In this document: piece after piece, positions 10,286 to 22,102 of the stretch
How positions within the stretch are numbered: position 1 is the first letter of the stretch
Layout of the letters: every line of letters starts with the position of its first letter
Origin: Aspidiotus rigidus
Taxonomy: Eukaryota > Arthropoda > Insecta > Hemiptera > Diaspididae
Length of the DNA stretch: 64,000 nucleotides
Reading direction: 5' to 3'
Assembly: GCA_035079385.1 (NCBI GenBank)
Contig: JAVHKY010000054.1
Location: forward strand, 14,736,501 to 14,800,500
Program-made: the position numbers and the translations under genes
The notes under the pieces: generated by a model
The model's input: only the letters and a program-made list of their open reading frames with translations
Told to the model about the DNA's origin: nothing
Databases searched by the model: none

Positions 10286-12830
10286 AAACGAGAAATCGCG
10301 GTGTGAATCATAAACCATTTCGATCAGGCCATCTTCCGGAATGTACGAGTTGACTTCAGTGATACCGTCGGTGTTGAGATGACGCATTATCTCTATATGC
10401 TCGAGGGCGATGCGCTTACGATAGGAATTCTCCTTATGGAGGAGCTTCCGGATCCCTCGCGGAAGCTGTGGCCACTGTTTATTAAAGATCAGTAAAAGCT
10501 GACTTCCCTAAATGTCCTTTCTTCCAAGACTTCAGGTGCTCAGCTACTCTAACTTTCAGTTGGCGGCTGGTCTCACCAATATAAAAGCCTCCACAATCCT
10601 CACATTCCAACTTGTAAATACCACTCCTCTCATCAACAGGTATGGGTTCCTTCTGTCTCACAAACAACCTCTTGACTGTGGTAGGGTTGTAAAACGCGGG
10701 TCTGAAGCCAAACGGGTGGAGGGCCTGACCCAATTGGAGGGAGAACTTCCCCAAGAAAGAAAGACACAATACTTACGTGCGGGGCTAATATAAAAGGAGG
10801 GGGGTTGTTGGTAAATGAAAAACTCAAGCAAAAAATTTGATCACCTCGTCGGGATCCCGACGAGGTGATCAAATTTTTTGCTTGAGTTTTTCATTTACCA
10901 ACAACCCCCCTCCTTCCCCAAGAAAGGGAGACTGATCCAACGCAAACGGCGATCAGGGATCGTGTCTCGGGGGAGGGAGGAGGTGGAATCAAGAAGTCTC
11001 CTCGTAACTTTCCTCCGAACCATCACGTCACAATCGACATTGACCCCATTCACTCTGGCCAGGTGTTTTATTGTGAGTAACTCTTTCTTGAAGGCAGACT
11101 GACTCAAAGGAATACGAGTCAGTCTGTGAACTAGGCTGTGAAAAGCAGCCATCTTATGAGCAACAGGATCGAACGAATCACCGTGGACTAAAACATCGGT
11201 CGTATAGTCTTTCCTGTAAATTCCAAACTTATGGATACCGTCTATTATAGAGATCGATAAATCCAAAAAGTTAATGGAAAATACCCCTATTTCCAACGTA
11301 AATTTGATGGAAGGGTACCACGAATTGAGATACCTAAGAAACTCACCAAGGAGATCTGGGGGACCAGTCCAGGTACGTAGAACGTCATCAACGTACCTGT
11401 GCCAATAGTGGATATGATTAAGTAACACCTGGTTCGAGGAGAAGAGGTCAAGTTCAAACTCAGATATGAAAATTTCGGAGATGAGAGAGCCTAAAGGTGA
11501 TCCAATAGGGATTCCTACTTCATTATGAAACTCGAAAAATTTTCCTTCAAATTTACAGTAGTTGGGGGACCAGCAAATAGTCAGAAGATCGAAAAATTCC
11601 TGAAATTCATTTTGAGGAATATTGGCTTTGACGAGTAGCTCACCCAGACGCTGGATAGTAGCAGCCTTAGGAATATTCAGGAACAAACCAACAACATCAA
11701 ACGAGCAGATGGTCGTTCCCGGGGGAAGACTCACACCCTTCAGAACGTTAGTTAAAGAGGTCGAATTCCAGACCGAATGAGGAGATTCAAAATCAATGCG
11801 ATTTTTGAACCAACGGTCCAGGAATTCGGGAAGGAGATAGGTGGGGGAGGAGACGAAAGAAAACGGGTCGCATCGGGGTATTGTTTTTATGCACTTCGAG
11901 CAGCCCGTAGAGGAGGGGGGGTGTGGGGTTAGGAACGAGGAGGGTTTTTTTCAAAGCAGGAGTTTTGATAATAGCCTCACTCCTGTTGATGACACTCCTA
12001 ACTTCTTTAACGTGCTTAGGAAAACTGAAATCCTCACTCTCTTCAACACCACACTGCTGGAGGACTTCATGGAGCTTAGAAGAATAGGCCGACTTCTCCA
12101 TCACCACAACAGCATTGCCCTTGTCAGCCTTAGTAACGATTAAATCTCCCTCTTTCATCTTCCTCTTCAAACCTTGAATCACTCCTCCCAATTTATTACT
12201 CATGCGAGGGAGGGGGTTATTACGGACTGATTCGGCACAAACTTTGTGGGTATTAAAACCCGGACCAATTTTAACCGCAAGATCCGCAACAACATTCGCC
12301 AAGGTTTCATCCTTCTTGAGGGGAGGTGAACTGAATTTCAAACCTTTCTCAAGGAGGGCAGTTTCGTCACTATTAAACACTACCTGACTATTATTTATGA
12401 GGAGAGGGATGGAATTTATGAACGACAACACCGTCACTCACCCCTTCCTCAGCCACCTCATCATTAACCTTCATTAGGGAGGCCAACTACTTATTTTTCT
12501 TCTCCTTCAAGTTCACCTCAAACTTCCGACACTTTAAATTGACGTCCCGCATAAAGTAATCAAACTCAGTGGGGAAGAGCTTACCGGAGAGTCTCGAATG
12601 GACTATGAGGTTTAATCTAGTCGTAATATTAAATTTACCAGACCATCTTCGCAACTCTGTTCTTATCCACTTCTCCCTCATATAATTTTCCAGTTTCTTA
12701 GTCGTAACCTTATAATCGGAATAAAACCGGAATTTAACAAACTTAGGCTTCAAATGCAACACTAAACACCGACGAAGAAACCAAATATGAGAGCTCCCTT
12801 CGGAGTATTCGTCCTTTCGCGTTTAGGATT
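10286..12830 (-). mobile_element. Penelope-like element PLE-B, copy 2 (inactive)
   Basis: This minus-strand copy matches 29776-32262 through nearly the whole coding region. The 5' side (12762-12487) reads VTTKKLENYMREKW and FNITTRLNL and then has a TAG where copy 1 has a Lys codon. The middle frame (12437-11793) has KADKGNAVVVMEKSAYSSK, and RT (11734-10895) follows after a small deletion near 11870 that breaks RPVVSFVSS. The catalytic box is HRYVDDVL. GIY-YIG with CEDCGGFYIGETSRQL lies at about 10640-10560 and the C-terminal tail at about 10387-10290. The 3' terminal region is missing. At 12800-12830 a short inverted piece (CGGAGTATTCGTCCTTTCGC) matches the 3' terminus of other PLE-B copies. 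A hairpin insertion interrupts it at 10760-10913. Confidence 0.85.
10760..10913. mobile_element. 154-bp hairpin insertion with 13-bp target duplication
   Basis: TTCCCCAAGAAAG occurs at 10747-10759 and again at 10914-10926, whereas the uninterrupted PLE-B copies (for example 44171-44190) have it once. Between them lie 34 bases of unique sequence and a perfect palindrome covering 10794-10915 (61-bp arms, no loop, centre TCGGGATCCCGA). No coding potential. Confidence 0.85.
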
Positions 12831-13060
12831 GAAATCCTCAAGGCTGCTTCTGATAATAGTTTCATCACGGTGAACGAGGACATCCCTCATCTCACACTTG
12901 CTAATAACGTTCACAAACACGACGTTTTTTGTACCTTTGTTTTTTCATATTTTGACTCTTTCTTCATTTTCGTGTTTGTATTCGTGATTCTACAATCATG
13001 ATTTTTCAACTTTAGTTTGATGATGGTCTTCCACCGAAATGCGTCACAAATTTTATATTA
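12820..13060 (+). mobile_element. PLE-A 3' end, inverted relative to the 7-9 kb copy
   Basis: About 12840-12905 encodes ITVNEDIPHLTLANN, the C-terminal tail also visible in PLE-A near 7.9 kb. Bases 12930-13060 match the reverse complement of 7316-7188, including GACTCTTTCTT and GTATTCGTGATTC and the hammerhead-like core at 13016-13046. Only the 3' end is present. Confidence 0.65.
13016..13046 (+). ncRNA. Hammerhead-like core at a PLE 3' end (PLE-A)
   Basis: TTGATGA, then a GGT/ACC stem, then GAAA, then a short stem with GTC. This resembles C-U-G-A-N-G-A / stem II / GAAA of hammerhead ribozymes, which are known in Penelope-like elements. The first core position is U instead of C and no convincing stem I was found, so this copy is probably inactive. 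Confidence 0.35.
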
Positions 13061-14979
13061 ATTGGGGTATATTAGAACCCTTTGCGGATTCGGTAATTCT
13101 CGCTTTGTGAGGTGGAATCAAGAAAGAGGATTAACGACCAAAACGAAAAATTGCGTAACAGAGAGCTGGAAATTCCGACAGGCATTCCACAACATACGGA
13201 TGCGTCAATATTCTGAAGGGGATTTGTTACGTACCCTATAATCAGCACCATTTTGGAAAGAACGTGAAATTGTGCATTCGAATTTGTCATGAACTGAAAA
13301 ATGAATTTTTGGTCCTTCACCTTATTTCTTTATTCCACCTCACCTTTGATAAATTGTGAGTCAAAATCAAGATAATTCTTCAAAATTTACCACAGCATCC
13401 TTAATTTCTAGAGGAAGTAAATAGTTCTAATAACTAATTTAGTGATTAGGAATAAATCTGATAAATGTCGAGTAAAAATATTAATGTTTATTTCCCTATA
13501 CCCGATGACCCATATCGACTTCAGAGCCTTAGTTCCACCCAACGTCGACCGCAAATCGACTCAAAATCGACCGCTCTTTCTACCATGGATTCATCGTATT
13601 ACTCGTCTCTCAAATTGCTTATTTGTGGGTTCTTACGTCTAGGTACTCAACTTTGTGCGGCCGACAGAGAAAAATGCCATATCTGTACTCACGTAAAAGC
13701 GTAGTTTGCTATCATATTAGCAAAGAAATACTCAACATTATAAATAAGGTGGGTTTGGTGGATTCTCCTCGGACGAGCAAGATGCACATCCATTAATTTC
13801 TTTTCGTATTTATGTACTTATAATCTACACTATTTTATTTTTATGTATTCTTATGAGATACGTGCTCTTACGGATACTAATAGAACGACAGCTACAAAAC
13901 AGATGAACTTTTGATAATCTCTTCAAATATACCTCCATCTACCTAATACAAGAGGAAATCATTATCCGTATGTAGAGAGAGCAAAGCGAGCCACGAGTTC
14001 TCAGGTTATTTTTCGCACCAGTTTCTAAAACACGAATTGAATTCTAATTCTCTATACTATAAGCTATGCTACTTCATTATAAAGGCTTACGTAAATTGGA
14101 TTAAACTTGATCTGCCATTGACCCATGTACGACAGGTTGTCCTATTTATGAAGTACGAATATCATGATTGCATCGTTACGTATGGCTGACACGGATGTTT
14201 TGCTTCGTCCCAAAACACTTGAAAGGAAGATTAATGAGTCACCCAATTAAGGAAAGTTTTAATCCTGGATGGTCGCAGTCAGTACATTACAGTATATACC
14301 CTCCTGGTCGACATCATTCATCAAAATGTGTTTCATTTATTTTTCGAATTAATTATCGCTATTTCTGAAAGTTATCCGCCGAAAAAGGATTTTACGATTA
14401 CGTGTCGATTAAGGTTCATGAGATGGTCATCCTACGCGCACAGGAAAAGAATAATTCAAACTATTAAACGCTGTATTTTTACGGAAACGTTTTTGAATGA
14501 AACGAAAATGATAATTTTTCCCCGACGCTTTCTTCTCAGTATTTATTAATTTTCACTTAGTGCAAGATTGTGGCCAATGAATGTTTTCCTGCGAGACGGA
14601 CAACAAATTACACGATCGCGGTATGTTACTTATAGTTACTCGGCGTCATTTCCATGGAGTTATATTTAACTATCATACTAGGGTCAGTCTATAGTGAGTA
14701 ATTTTTTTTTTAGGAAGAAAATAGTCACTAGTATAGATACTCGAGTAGGCAGGAATGAGATTACAGAAATGATAATCATGTGAATAGTTACAAAAACGGG
14801 TGCAAACGTTACAAATAAGAAAAAAAATAATAATAAAAAAATATTATTTTTTACATTGTGGTCATTCGTAGATACAGTAAATATAGGGGATAACGGAATG
14901 TCCAGAAGGTGATCTATTCGTCAGTGACGTTAATGATTAGTCTGAAAGAACATTAAACAGCAGGGAAAAATACAACTTG
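13061..14979. other. Intergenic, nothing recognised
   Basis: AT-rich with no repeats shared elsewhere in the window that I could see and no convincing coding region. It probably includes the upstream region of the RING-like gene. Confidence 0.45.
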
Positions 14980-15507
14980 ATGTTACCAGCTGTTATGGAA
15001 ATTGCCAGCTTAGCTTCTTGCCACGGAACAGAGCAATTCATGGGCTACTTGATAGCCATGAAGAAGGTGGCTAGGCTGGTGCGAGCAGGGGACAATATTG
15101 ATACACAAAAAGCAGTAGAAAGTCAGTGCCGCGAAAAAGAGGATAAGAATACTGAAGTGAGTCCCAGCGCCTCAACAGATTATCCACTCTCCTGTGAAAC
15201 AGTACCCAAGAGCAAGTTTGAAATCCTTACATTTCGTGCAAAACTGAAAGCTCGAGTCGACCAAAACGGACTGAGAGGTGCTGATTGGAAAGCTCCGGAT
15301 TGCAACAAGAAGAAACGTTCTGCAACGGGAGAGCATAAAGCCAACGGCAAAAGACCGCGCCTTTTGTCAGAAGATTTCTGGTGTCCCGTATGTGTCTCAC
15401 GATTTAGCAACGATGACACGAACCTTATGTCGACGAATTATTGTCAGCAGATTGTCCATAAATCTTGTTTCCTCGAATTTGACCTATGTCCAGACTGCGG
15501 AGTATAG
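14980..15507 (+). CDS. RING-like zinc-finger protein, 175 aa, single exon
   Basis: An ATG at 14980 (in TTGATGTTACC) opens 175 codons without introns. The N-terminal third (MLPAVMEIASLASCHGTEQF onwards) is probably helical, the middle is hydrophilic with Lys/Arg clusters (KKKRSATG, KRPRLL) that could act as a nuclear signal, and the C terminus carries FWCPVC-x16-C-x4-H-x2-C-x6-CPDCGV. That is a RING/C3H-type zinc-binding layout but one ligand short of a canonical eight, so E3 ubiquitin ligase activity is not assured. The next ATG at 14995 is an alternative start. I know no orthologue. It could be a lineage-specific gene or a domesticated transposon product. Confidence 0.5.
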   Translation: MLPAVMEIASLASCHGTEQFMGYLIAMKKVARLVRAGDNIDTQKAVESQCREKEDKNTEVSPSASTDYPLSCETVPKSKFEILTFRAKLKARVDQNGLRGADWKAPDCNKKKRSATGEHKANGKRPRLLSEDFWCPVCVSRFSNDDTNLMSTNYCQQIVHKSCFLEFDLCPDCGV

Positions 15508-16541
15508 CTAACAGTAAGTAAGCTTTGATTTCACTAGCCAAAGTTAATGTATCTACGACTACCGTTTTACCCGTACGAATAACGCTGACCCATTTTTTAT
15601 GCAGAGACATCTTGATAAGACCAGTATCAATTCCATTTTTGACAAATCTATAAAGAAGTTACTCTTAGATTAAGCATAAGAAATCCCTATTGATTTCATA
15701 ACCAGAGAACACGATGTAATGTATTTTCTTTTTTTTTCCAATAGGCAATTATAGGCCTTTTAAATTCACTAGCCGTTGGTACTGCGTCTCCGATGTACCT
15801 GAATTTGTGGGTATCCTGCCGTTTATAGGATCACTTAGTCATTCTCAAAATTTAAATGCACCCTAATCATTATGCCACTTGATTGGCATCTGTCTTCCCT
15901 CTCTCAGTTTTTCTCTTTGGGTCAGTCGACCATTTGCACACCTACTCGCATATTTCTCCTGTTTATCTTCTTCTTTTAATTTATTCCTTCATGGCTCTTC
16001 ATATTACCAGGAGTACTCTTATTCTTTATTTCCTTTCTCTTCTAAGGATTTATTAATGCATTCATATAACCTATTTCAATGCTATTTTTACTAATCGTTT
16101 GTCATTTTTTCATATTGACTGTATCTCTATCTCTCTTCCAAAAAATTGTCATGGTGCATTTGTCATAAAAATATTTTAAAACTTGGATAATCTTTCGAAA
16201 GTCATCAAATGCAACCGTCCGGGTCCGTCCTTTCTTCTCTCCTTATGAGAACACAATAATATCAAACATGCATGAGTCAAACTGCATGAAGTTTAAAATT
16301 TGCAATTAGGCGCCACAAATCTTGTTCTTTTCAAGTTTTCCTAGAAGTGGGCGAAACTCGAGTTATAAGGACAAATTGCATTTTTAAAAGTGGGACGTGC
16401 TAATGTGTGAATGTTTCAAACAACGCGTTGAGTGGGAATGGGAAGCAGTTTTCAGTCAGACAGCGCTAGTATCGCGCTCAACATGTGGGTGGCGGGCGGA
16501 AGGATTCTTTAATCTATTAGAATCAATTTTTATAAGAGAAG
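15508..16541. other. Intergenic, nothing recognised
   Basis: T-rich, pyrimidine-skewed stretch (15880-16100) with spurious open frames. No conserved feature seen. Confidence 0.4.
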
Positions 16542-16720
16542 CAGTGGCGTAGCGAAGGGGGAGTTGGATGGGTCGTAACCCCCCCCCCCTCTCAGGATAC
16601 ACGATATATCACATTCTATTCTGAATAATATTTTCCAAAATTTTATGTAACATTTCTTTTCTTTCATTTTTTCTCCAACCTCTTCCCCCCCCCCCAAAAA
16701 AAAAAAAAAAAAAAAAAAAT
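16542..16720 (+). mobile_element. One end of a hAT-like MITE plus poly(A) tract
   Basis: CAGTGGCGTAGCGAAGGGGG at 16542 has the form of widespread arthropod hAT-type MITE ends. The matching inverted end was not found nearby. A C-run at 16686 and an A-run of about 27 bases at 16694-16720 follow. Confidence 0.4.
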
Positions 16721-16977
16721 TGTATGCTGTACGCTTCTAAAGACAAGGAAAAATTTTAAACTTTTCTTAATCTAAGATTTGGTTATAGATTTTTTTTTTT
16801 GGCTATCCTATCAATAAATTTAATATTTATTAATAATATGAATTATTTACATAATTTTATTTAATATTATCATTTTTATGAAATTTATTAAAAATTTATA
16901 TTCATTTTTAATTTCATAAATATTCATGTTTTTATTTGAACTTTATAAATAATCAATAAAATGAATTTATTTTTATA

Positions 16978-17397
16978 ATTGTGAGGCAATCTGAGAAACC
17001 GTACCAAACTCGCGCCGATTTTTTTTTTTTTTTTTTGTATTTTCTATAATTTTTTCTAGATTTTTCTGAAGTTAGTGAAGTAATCATGTTTTCTAGATCG
17101 ATTTTCAACGCTGAATACGATACTGTTGGCCAATTTTTTTTTATCGGCTCATTTTTCTACAAATCAGCAGAAATAGATTTTTTTCCTTACTATTAATAAA
17201 AGAGAAGCGCGCCAAAAACGTGGCTTTGAAGGCCAAACCAGGCGCTCTCTGGTGATGAAAATGTCAACTACGATCATACCTAAGAACACTTTTGTAACAA
17301 AATCACAAAAATGGATTGATCATTGTATACATCGTTTTTTTGCTCTCCTAAAAATTTTTAACTCGTTTAGGTTCAGTTTCTCAGATTGCCTCACAAT
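16978..17397. mobile_element. MITE, mariner-like (420 bp, TA duplication)
   Basis: Inverted ends of about 26 bp (ATTGTGAGGCAATCTGAGAA and its complement) agree at 24 of 26 positions. TA flanks the element on both sides (16976-16977 and 17398-17399), as expected for Tc1/mariner-type insertions. The interior has no ORF. Confidence 0.75.
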
Positions 17398-19641
17398 TAT
17401 ATAAAAAGTCATTTTTCTATAATTTTATTGGTCTTCAAAGACTGTTGGGCCGCATTATAAATACTCGAATATAAATAATGAAACATTTGAAAAATTCCTA
17501 ATTAATGATTGATGTTTCAAAATTGACGTCTTGTTTTTGTTTACTTTTCGACTTAATCGGAGTTTTAGCTTTTTGAATTATTTTGAGAAAATTTGACTTT
17601 AAATAAAAAATTCAAGAGAATAATATTTTTTCCTCTTGTAATTTCCTATCCGTAGAATTAAGTTCGTATTTTTTTACAGATTTTGATTTCATCGGGCAAA
17701 ATATTACAAGAGAAAAATAAATATTCTCTTCAATTTTTTTAATCAAAATCCATATTTTTTCGTGATAATTTGAGAGAATACTGTGCGCTCCATAAAATAC
17801 TCACTGAAACTTCCTACTGAAAGGAAAAGTAAACTGATAGTAGCGAAATTGGATAATTTTAGTATACAATTCAATTTTACTCATGAAAACGGCCTCCGAG
17901 CGCTCTCCCATGTGGATTTTCGGATTCTACATGAAACAAAAATCTGCCATCAATTTTTAAACAACCAAAAAATTAATGAAAAAAAAAAAAATCACCAAAG
18001 AGTCTTAAACTTATTGGACTATTAATTCTAAAAAATAAAAAAAATAGGTATAAAGATGATTGTATAAAATATATCTAAGTACTAATAATTAGTATTAAAC
18101 GTGAAGTTCCTTATGAATACAGCATAATAAACCTCTAGTCATAAATAATATCAAAGATCTAAATGTATGAAAAAAAAATTATAAAAAGAGTACGAGTATA
18201 TATTTTCTTGAAGTTTTATCAAAATTACCTAATTAAATAGCAAACCATATAACGCATACTAGCTCGATGGGTATAGCCATTTTATTATGGCATTAAGTCC
18301 TACAATAAAAAAAAAATTCATATGATTGGCTTAATCCCAGTCTCAAGTTTGCCAGTTGTAACGCTCCTAGTGGGTGGCCAGCTCTTTACTTGATAATTTC
18401 TTCAGATCTCTATCCAACTTTGCATTAAAAAATGTGTACAGCAATAGGACGTAATTTTTTGATAAGAACTTTCTTTCTAATGATAGCTAAAATTATCATT
18501 CTTTCCAGAAACATTCATTGGATGAAAGCGAATATAATTTGGGAAGACAAGGTCAATCTATCCAGTAGCTTCAGAAAAAGTTGTACGCACACGTACAAAC
18601 TCTACAATTATATTATATACAAGAACGCCCGCGTTCTTACAATCATTCTGTCTGGAAGTGTTGCACTAAACTCACAGGTAGAATTAACAGTCGTAATCAT
18701 CATAAGCAGACGTACGTCATTGCGTTGATTCTCATCAATTTAGCGTTTTTGTTACCGGGTAAAACAAGTGACAATATTTTATTTTTGAATTACTATGTAG
18801 GATACTTACCCGGTTTACGTCATGATAAGGAAAATGTCTACAGTTTGTGACACCATCTCATGTAGGTTTGAGACTAAAGGCTATGCTGCAAAATTTCGTC
18901 AGAAGCTGGTCCAGAAAATCTGCGTTGCAAAAAACAATACATTCTTTCACTGTAGGACCTCGTTTTAGCTCGAAAGTGGCGCGAAACGTGAACGACTGCA
19001 AACCGGGTGAGCACCCTAGAGGCGTAGGAACAAGTTTGCGTGACAAACCTCTGAGTCTTCAAAATCAATAAGAGAGTTGAGTGTTTAAGAAACCAGAATG
19101 TCTGGAGTCAGTCGTCGAACCCCTGAACTCGAGGGTAAACAATCGGCTTGGCATTTTTCTCTGGTAGTGAGCTTCTCAAGAGAGGAAAATAAAATATAAG
19201 ATCGCACTTTTTGTGAGTAGTGTTGCATCAAACTCGCAGATAAAAATTCGAGTCGCAAATACATAAGCAGCCGAGCTTCAAGCGCAGGTGCCGTAGCTGG
19301 TGCTTCTCAATGTGGCCTAATATAGTTGCCGTGTAAACAAGTGATGACAGTAATTAGCCCTCGAGTTGTTTTTTGTTGTAAACATCTCTTCAAAAGATAC
19401 ATTATTACTCCTGGGTAATTGAAATTTGATAGTTGAGAATTTTTATTGATGTTAGGCTTATTAGGTATTGACATACTGTCGGTTCCTGAAAAATGAAATG
19501 AGCAATAAAGTGATAGAAGAAACAAAGGTGATGTGCAAAAAAAAAAAAATCAAGTTCAAGAAGACCAAAGAGGATGGATTACGCTGGCGGAGGACTGTGG
19601 TAAGCTATGTGCTATGAGACCGACTTTACGAATATAAGTAC
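17398..19641. other. AT-rich intergenic, nothing firm
   Basis: Long A/T runs and short open frames without family features. No exon structure could be supported. Confidence 0.4.
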
Positions 19642-22102
19642 TAGTGTAGGCAAATGAGAGCCATATTGCGAAAAAAAAAACATTTTGCTGGAGCAAATGT
19701 TTCTTTGCTCAAAATAGTTCAGGGTGGGGTACTGAACAACATACTAAAAATTCCGCGTTTTCTTCCTGGAGCTTCTTTTTTTATAGGGGTTCGAACCCCC
19801 CAAAAGTTAGTTTTTCGCCTACATCGCGTGAAATTGAAATTTTATTAAAAAATCTTTCAAACAAAAGTTGTTCCTCGTTAAATTTCCTATCAAATAACGT
19901 ATTCAACTTTTAGCCTATGCCGATTAGTGCCTTCGCAAAGGGCGTTCAAAAGAGTCCCAAAATTAGTTTTTCCATATATCTCACAAAATCGAAATTTTAT
20001 TAAAAAATTTTTCAAACAAAAGTTGTTCCTCGTTAAATTTGCTATAAAATAAGCTATTCAACCTTCAGGGCATTCTGTTTTAGTAGGGGTTTCAACCCTC
20101 CCCTCCCCCCCCCCATGATTTAGTCTTTTGCTTATATCTTGTCTAATAGAAATTTATTAGAAAATGTTTCAAACAAAAGTTGTTCCTCGTTAAATTTCCT
20201 ATCAAATAACGTATTCAAGGCTCAGCCTAGGTCAATTAGTGCCCCGGAAAACTCTTAAAAGGCCGTTCAAAGGAGGACCAAAATCAGTTTTTCCATGATA
20301 TCTCCCAAAATTGAAATTTTATGAAAAAATGTTTCAAATAAAAGTTGTTCCTCGTTGAATTTCCTATCAAATGAGCTATTCAGCTTTCGGAATAGAGTAA
20401 TTTGTCTACGAAAAAAGTGTGTTAGGTACATTTTTCCTGCAGGTTCCTCAACTGAATCTTATTCCATTAGGCTAGTATATTTCAGGTAATATATACACGC
20501 AATTTTATAACTTAGCCCGAGGAGGGTGGTCGTTTCTCGCACATGACTTGAGCTCCGCCATCCACCTATGCCCTGCCTACCAGTTTTCTACGCTTTCTAA
20601 TTGGAGCAGTGTACGTTAACCTGTCGACATACAGTAGTCTTATATTCGGGATGGAGGGACTTGATATAATTCACTCTCGTCATACTCTTCGCCTGTGATT
20701 ACTGAGGAATCGTCATCAGTACTGGACTCATGGTCAGCTTCTTCGTCCTGACTTAATACATCTTGCAAGTCGTCCTCAATGTCTTCTACTACCTCTAATA
20801 TTCCACTAGCATTGAGGCGAATCTGCCCAAGACACATTGGGGAAATTTAAATCCTGGGAAGAAAAAAAAAACAACTATTTTCAATAAAAATTCAAACAAT
20901 AGGCTACTTATGGTTGAGGTATGATACTATGTTATTTGAGAAGTATGTATAGTGTAGACGCCTCTTCATCATCGAGGTCGGAATGACTAAAATGCACGTT
21001 TTTTCTTCGATGAAAGTGCCAAATTACCCTATTTTATCTATGGAATATCTGTTGTTCACGTGTTGTTCACCTGCTTTTGGGCAGCTACAAGCATTTCTGC
21101 AACCCTTAGCGCACCCACTAAAAATAAGTTGTAAGAGATGGTCTGGCGCGGCGCTGGGGTTCTGTTCATCGTTATAGGCTCTAATATTCCATCGATTCGC
21201 TTCCATATCTCCATTCTAATGGATCTTTTTCATGACCAAGCCACAAATGTATTTGGTGGTGCACTCTGTATAAATGAAACCGTGCAGCGTCTTCAGTGGA
21301 GAGTAGAGAGGTCAAGTACTTTCGGACGGCCTTTTTTCGCGAAAGCTTGAAACCGACATTTGTTCAATGGCTTGTCTCTTGTACTACCGTAGATCAGAGA
21401 GTATTGCAGCTGCCTTAGAGTCTTTAATACAAAGCGACTTTAATTGTTTTTATTTCAATACCTAGGTACCATGTGAGTCATGAATATGTAAAAAATATTT
21501 ATTTAATTTCCTTCTTTTCAATATTTATCGGTATAGGCTAAAAATTGAATACATTATTTGGTAAGAAATTTAACGAGGAACAACTTTTGTTTGAAACATT
21601 TTCCAATAAAATTTCTATTACAAGATATAAGCAAAAGACTAAATATTTGGGGGGGGGGGTTGAAACCCCTATCAAAACAGAATGTCCTGAAGGATGTATA
21701 GCTCATTTTATAGCAAATTTAACGGGGAAGAACTCTTGTTTCAAACATTTTTTAATAAAATTTCAATTTTGTGAGATATATGGAAAAACTGATTTTGGGA
21801 CTCTTTTGAGCGCCTTTTGCAAAGACACTAATCGGTATAGGCTAAAAATTGAATACGTTATTTGATAGGAAATTTAACGAGGAACAACTTTTGTTTGAAA
21901 CATTTTTTAATAAAATTTCAATTTCACGCGATATGGGCGGAAAACTATTTTTGGGGGGTTCGAACCCCCATAAAAAAAGAAGCTCCTGAGGGAAAACGCG
22001 GGATTTTCAGTATGTTGTTCAGTACCACATCCTGAACTATTTTCAGCAAAGAAACGTTTGCTCCAGCAAATTTTTTTTTTTTTTTCTTATTTGCCTACAC
22101 TA
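19642..22102. mobile_element. Foldback-type element with long subrepeated inverted repeats (2.46 kb)
   Basis: The left arm starts TAGTGTAGGCAAAT (19642) and the right arm ends ATTTGCCTACACTA (22102). The arms are about 550-760 bp, inverted and diverged. Each arm is built of direct subrepeats about 155 bp apart carrying CAAAAGTTGTTCCTCGTTAA (four in the left arm near 19865, 20020, 20180 and 20345; three in the right). A GGGGTTCGAACCCCC palindrome lies in both arms. The core (20400-21535) has only remnants of coding sequence. Flanking TAC may be a 3-bp duplication. Long subrepeated arms are typical of foldback elements; the superfamily is not determined. Confidence 0.75.
20640..21206 (-). pseudogene. 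Remnant gene in the foldback element core
   Basis: On the minus strand, 21206-21024 encodes a Cys-rich run CAKGCRNACSCPKAGEQ (C-x3-C-x3-C-x-C spacing), and 20837-20640 encodes an acidic tail (VVEDIEDDLQDVLSQDEEAD). A Cys-rich motif plus acidic tail is seen at the C terminus of some mobile-element proteins, but I cannot name the family. It may also be two unrelated chance frames. Confidence 0.3.

Noticed and set aside
19785..19800. GGGGTTCGAACCCCC as a tRNA T-arm / SINE B box
   Set aside because: It is a simple palindrome repeated in both arms of the foldback element; there is no A box, anticodon stem or acceptor stem around it.
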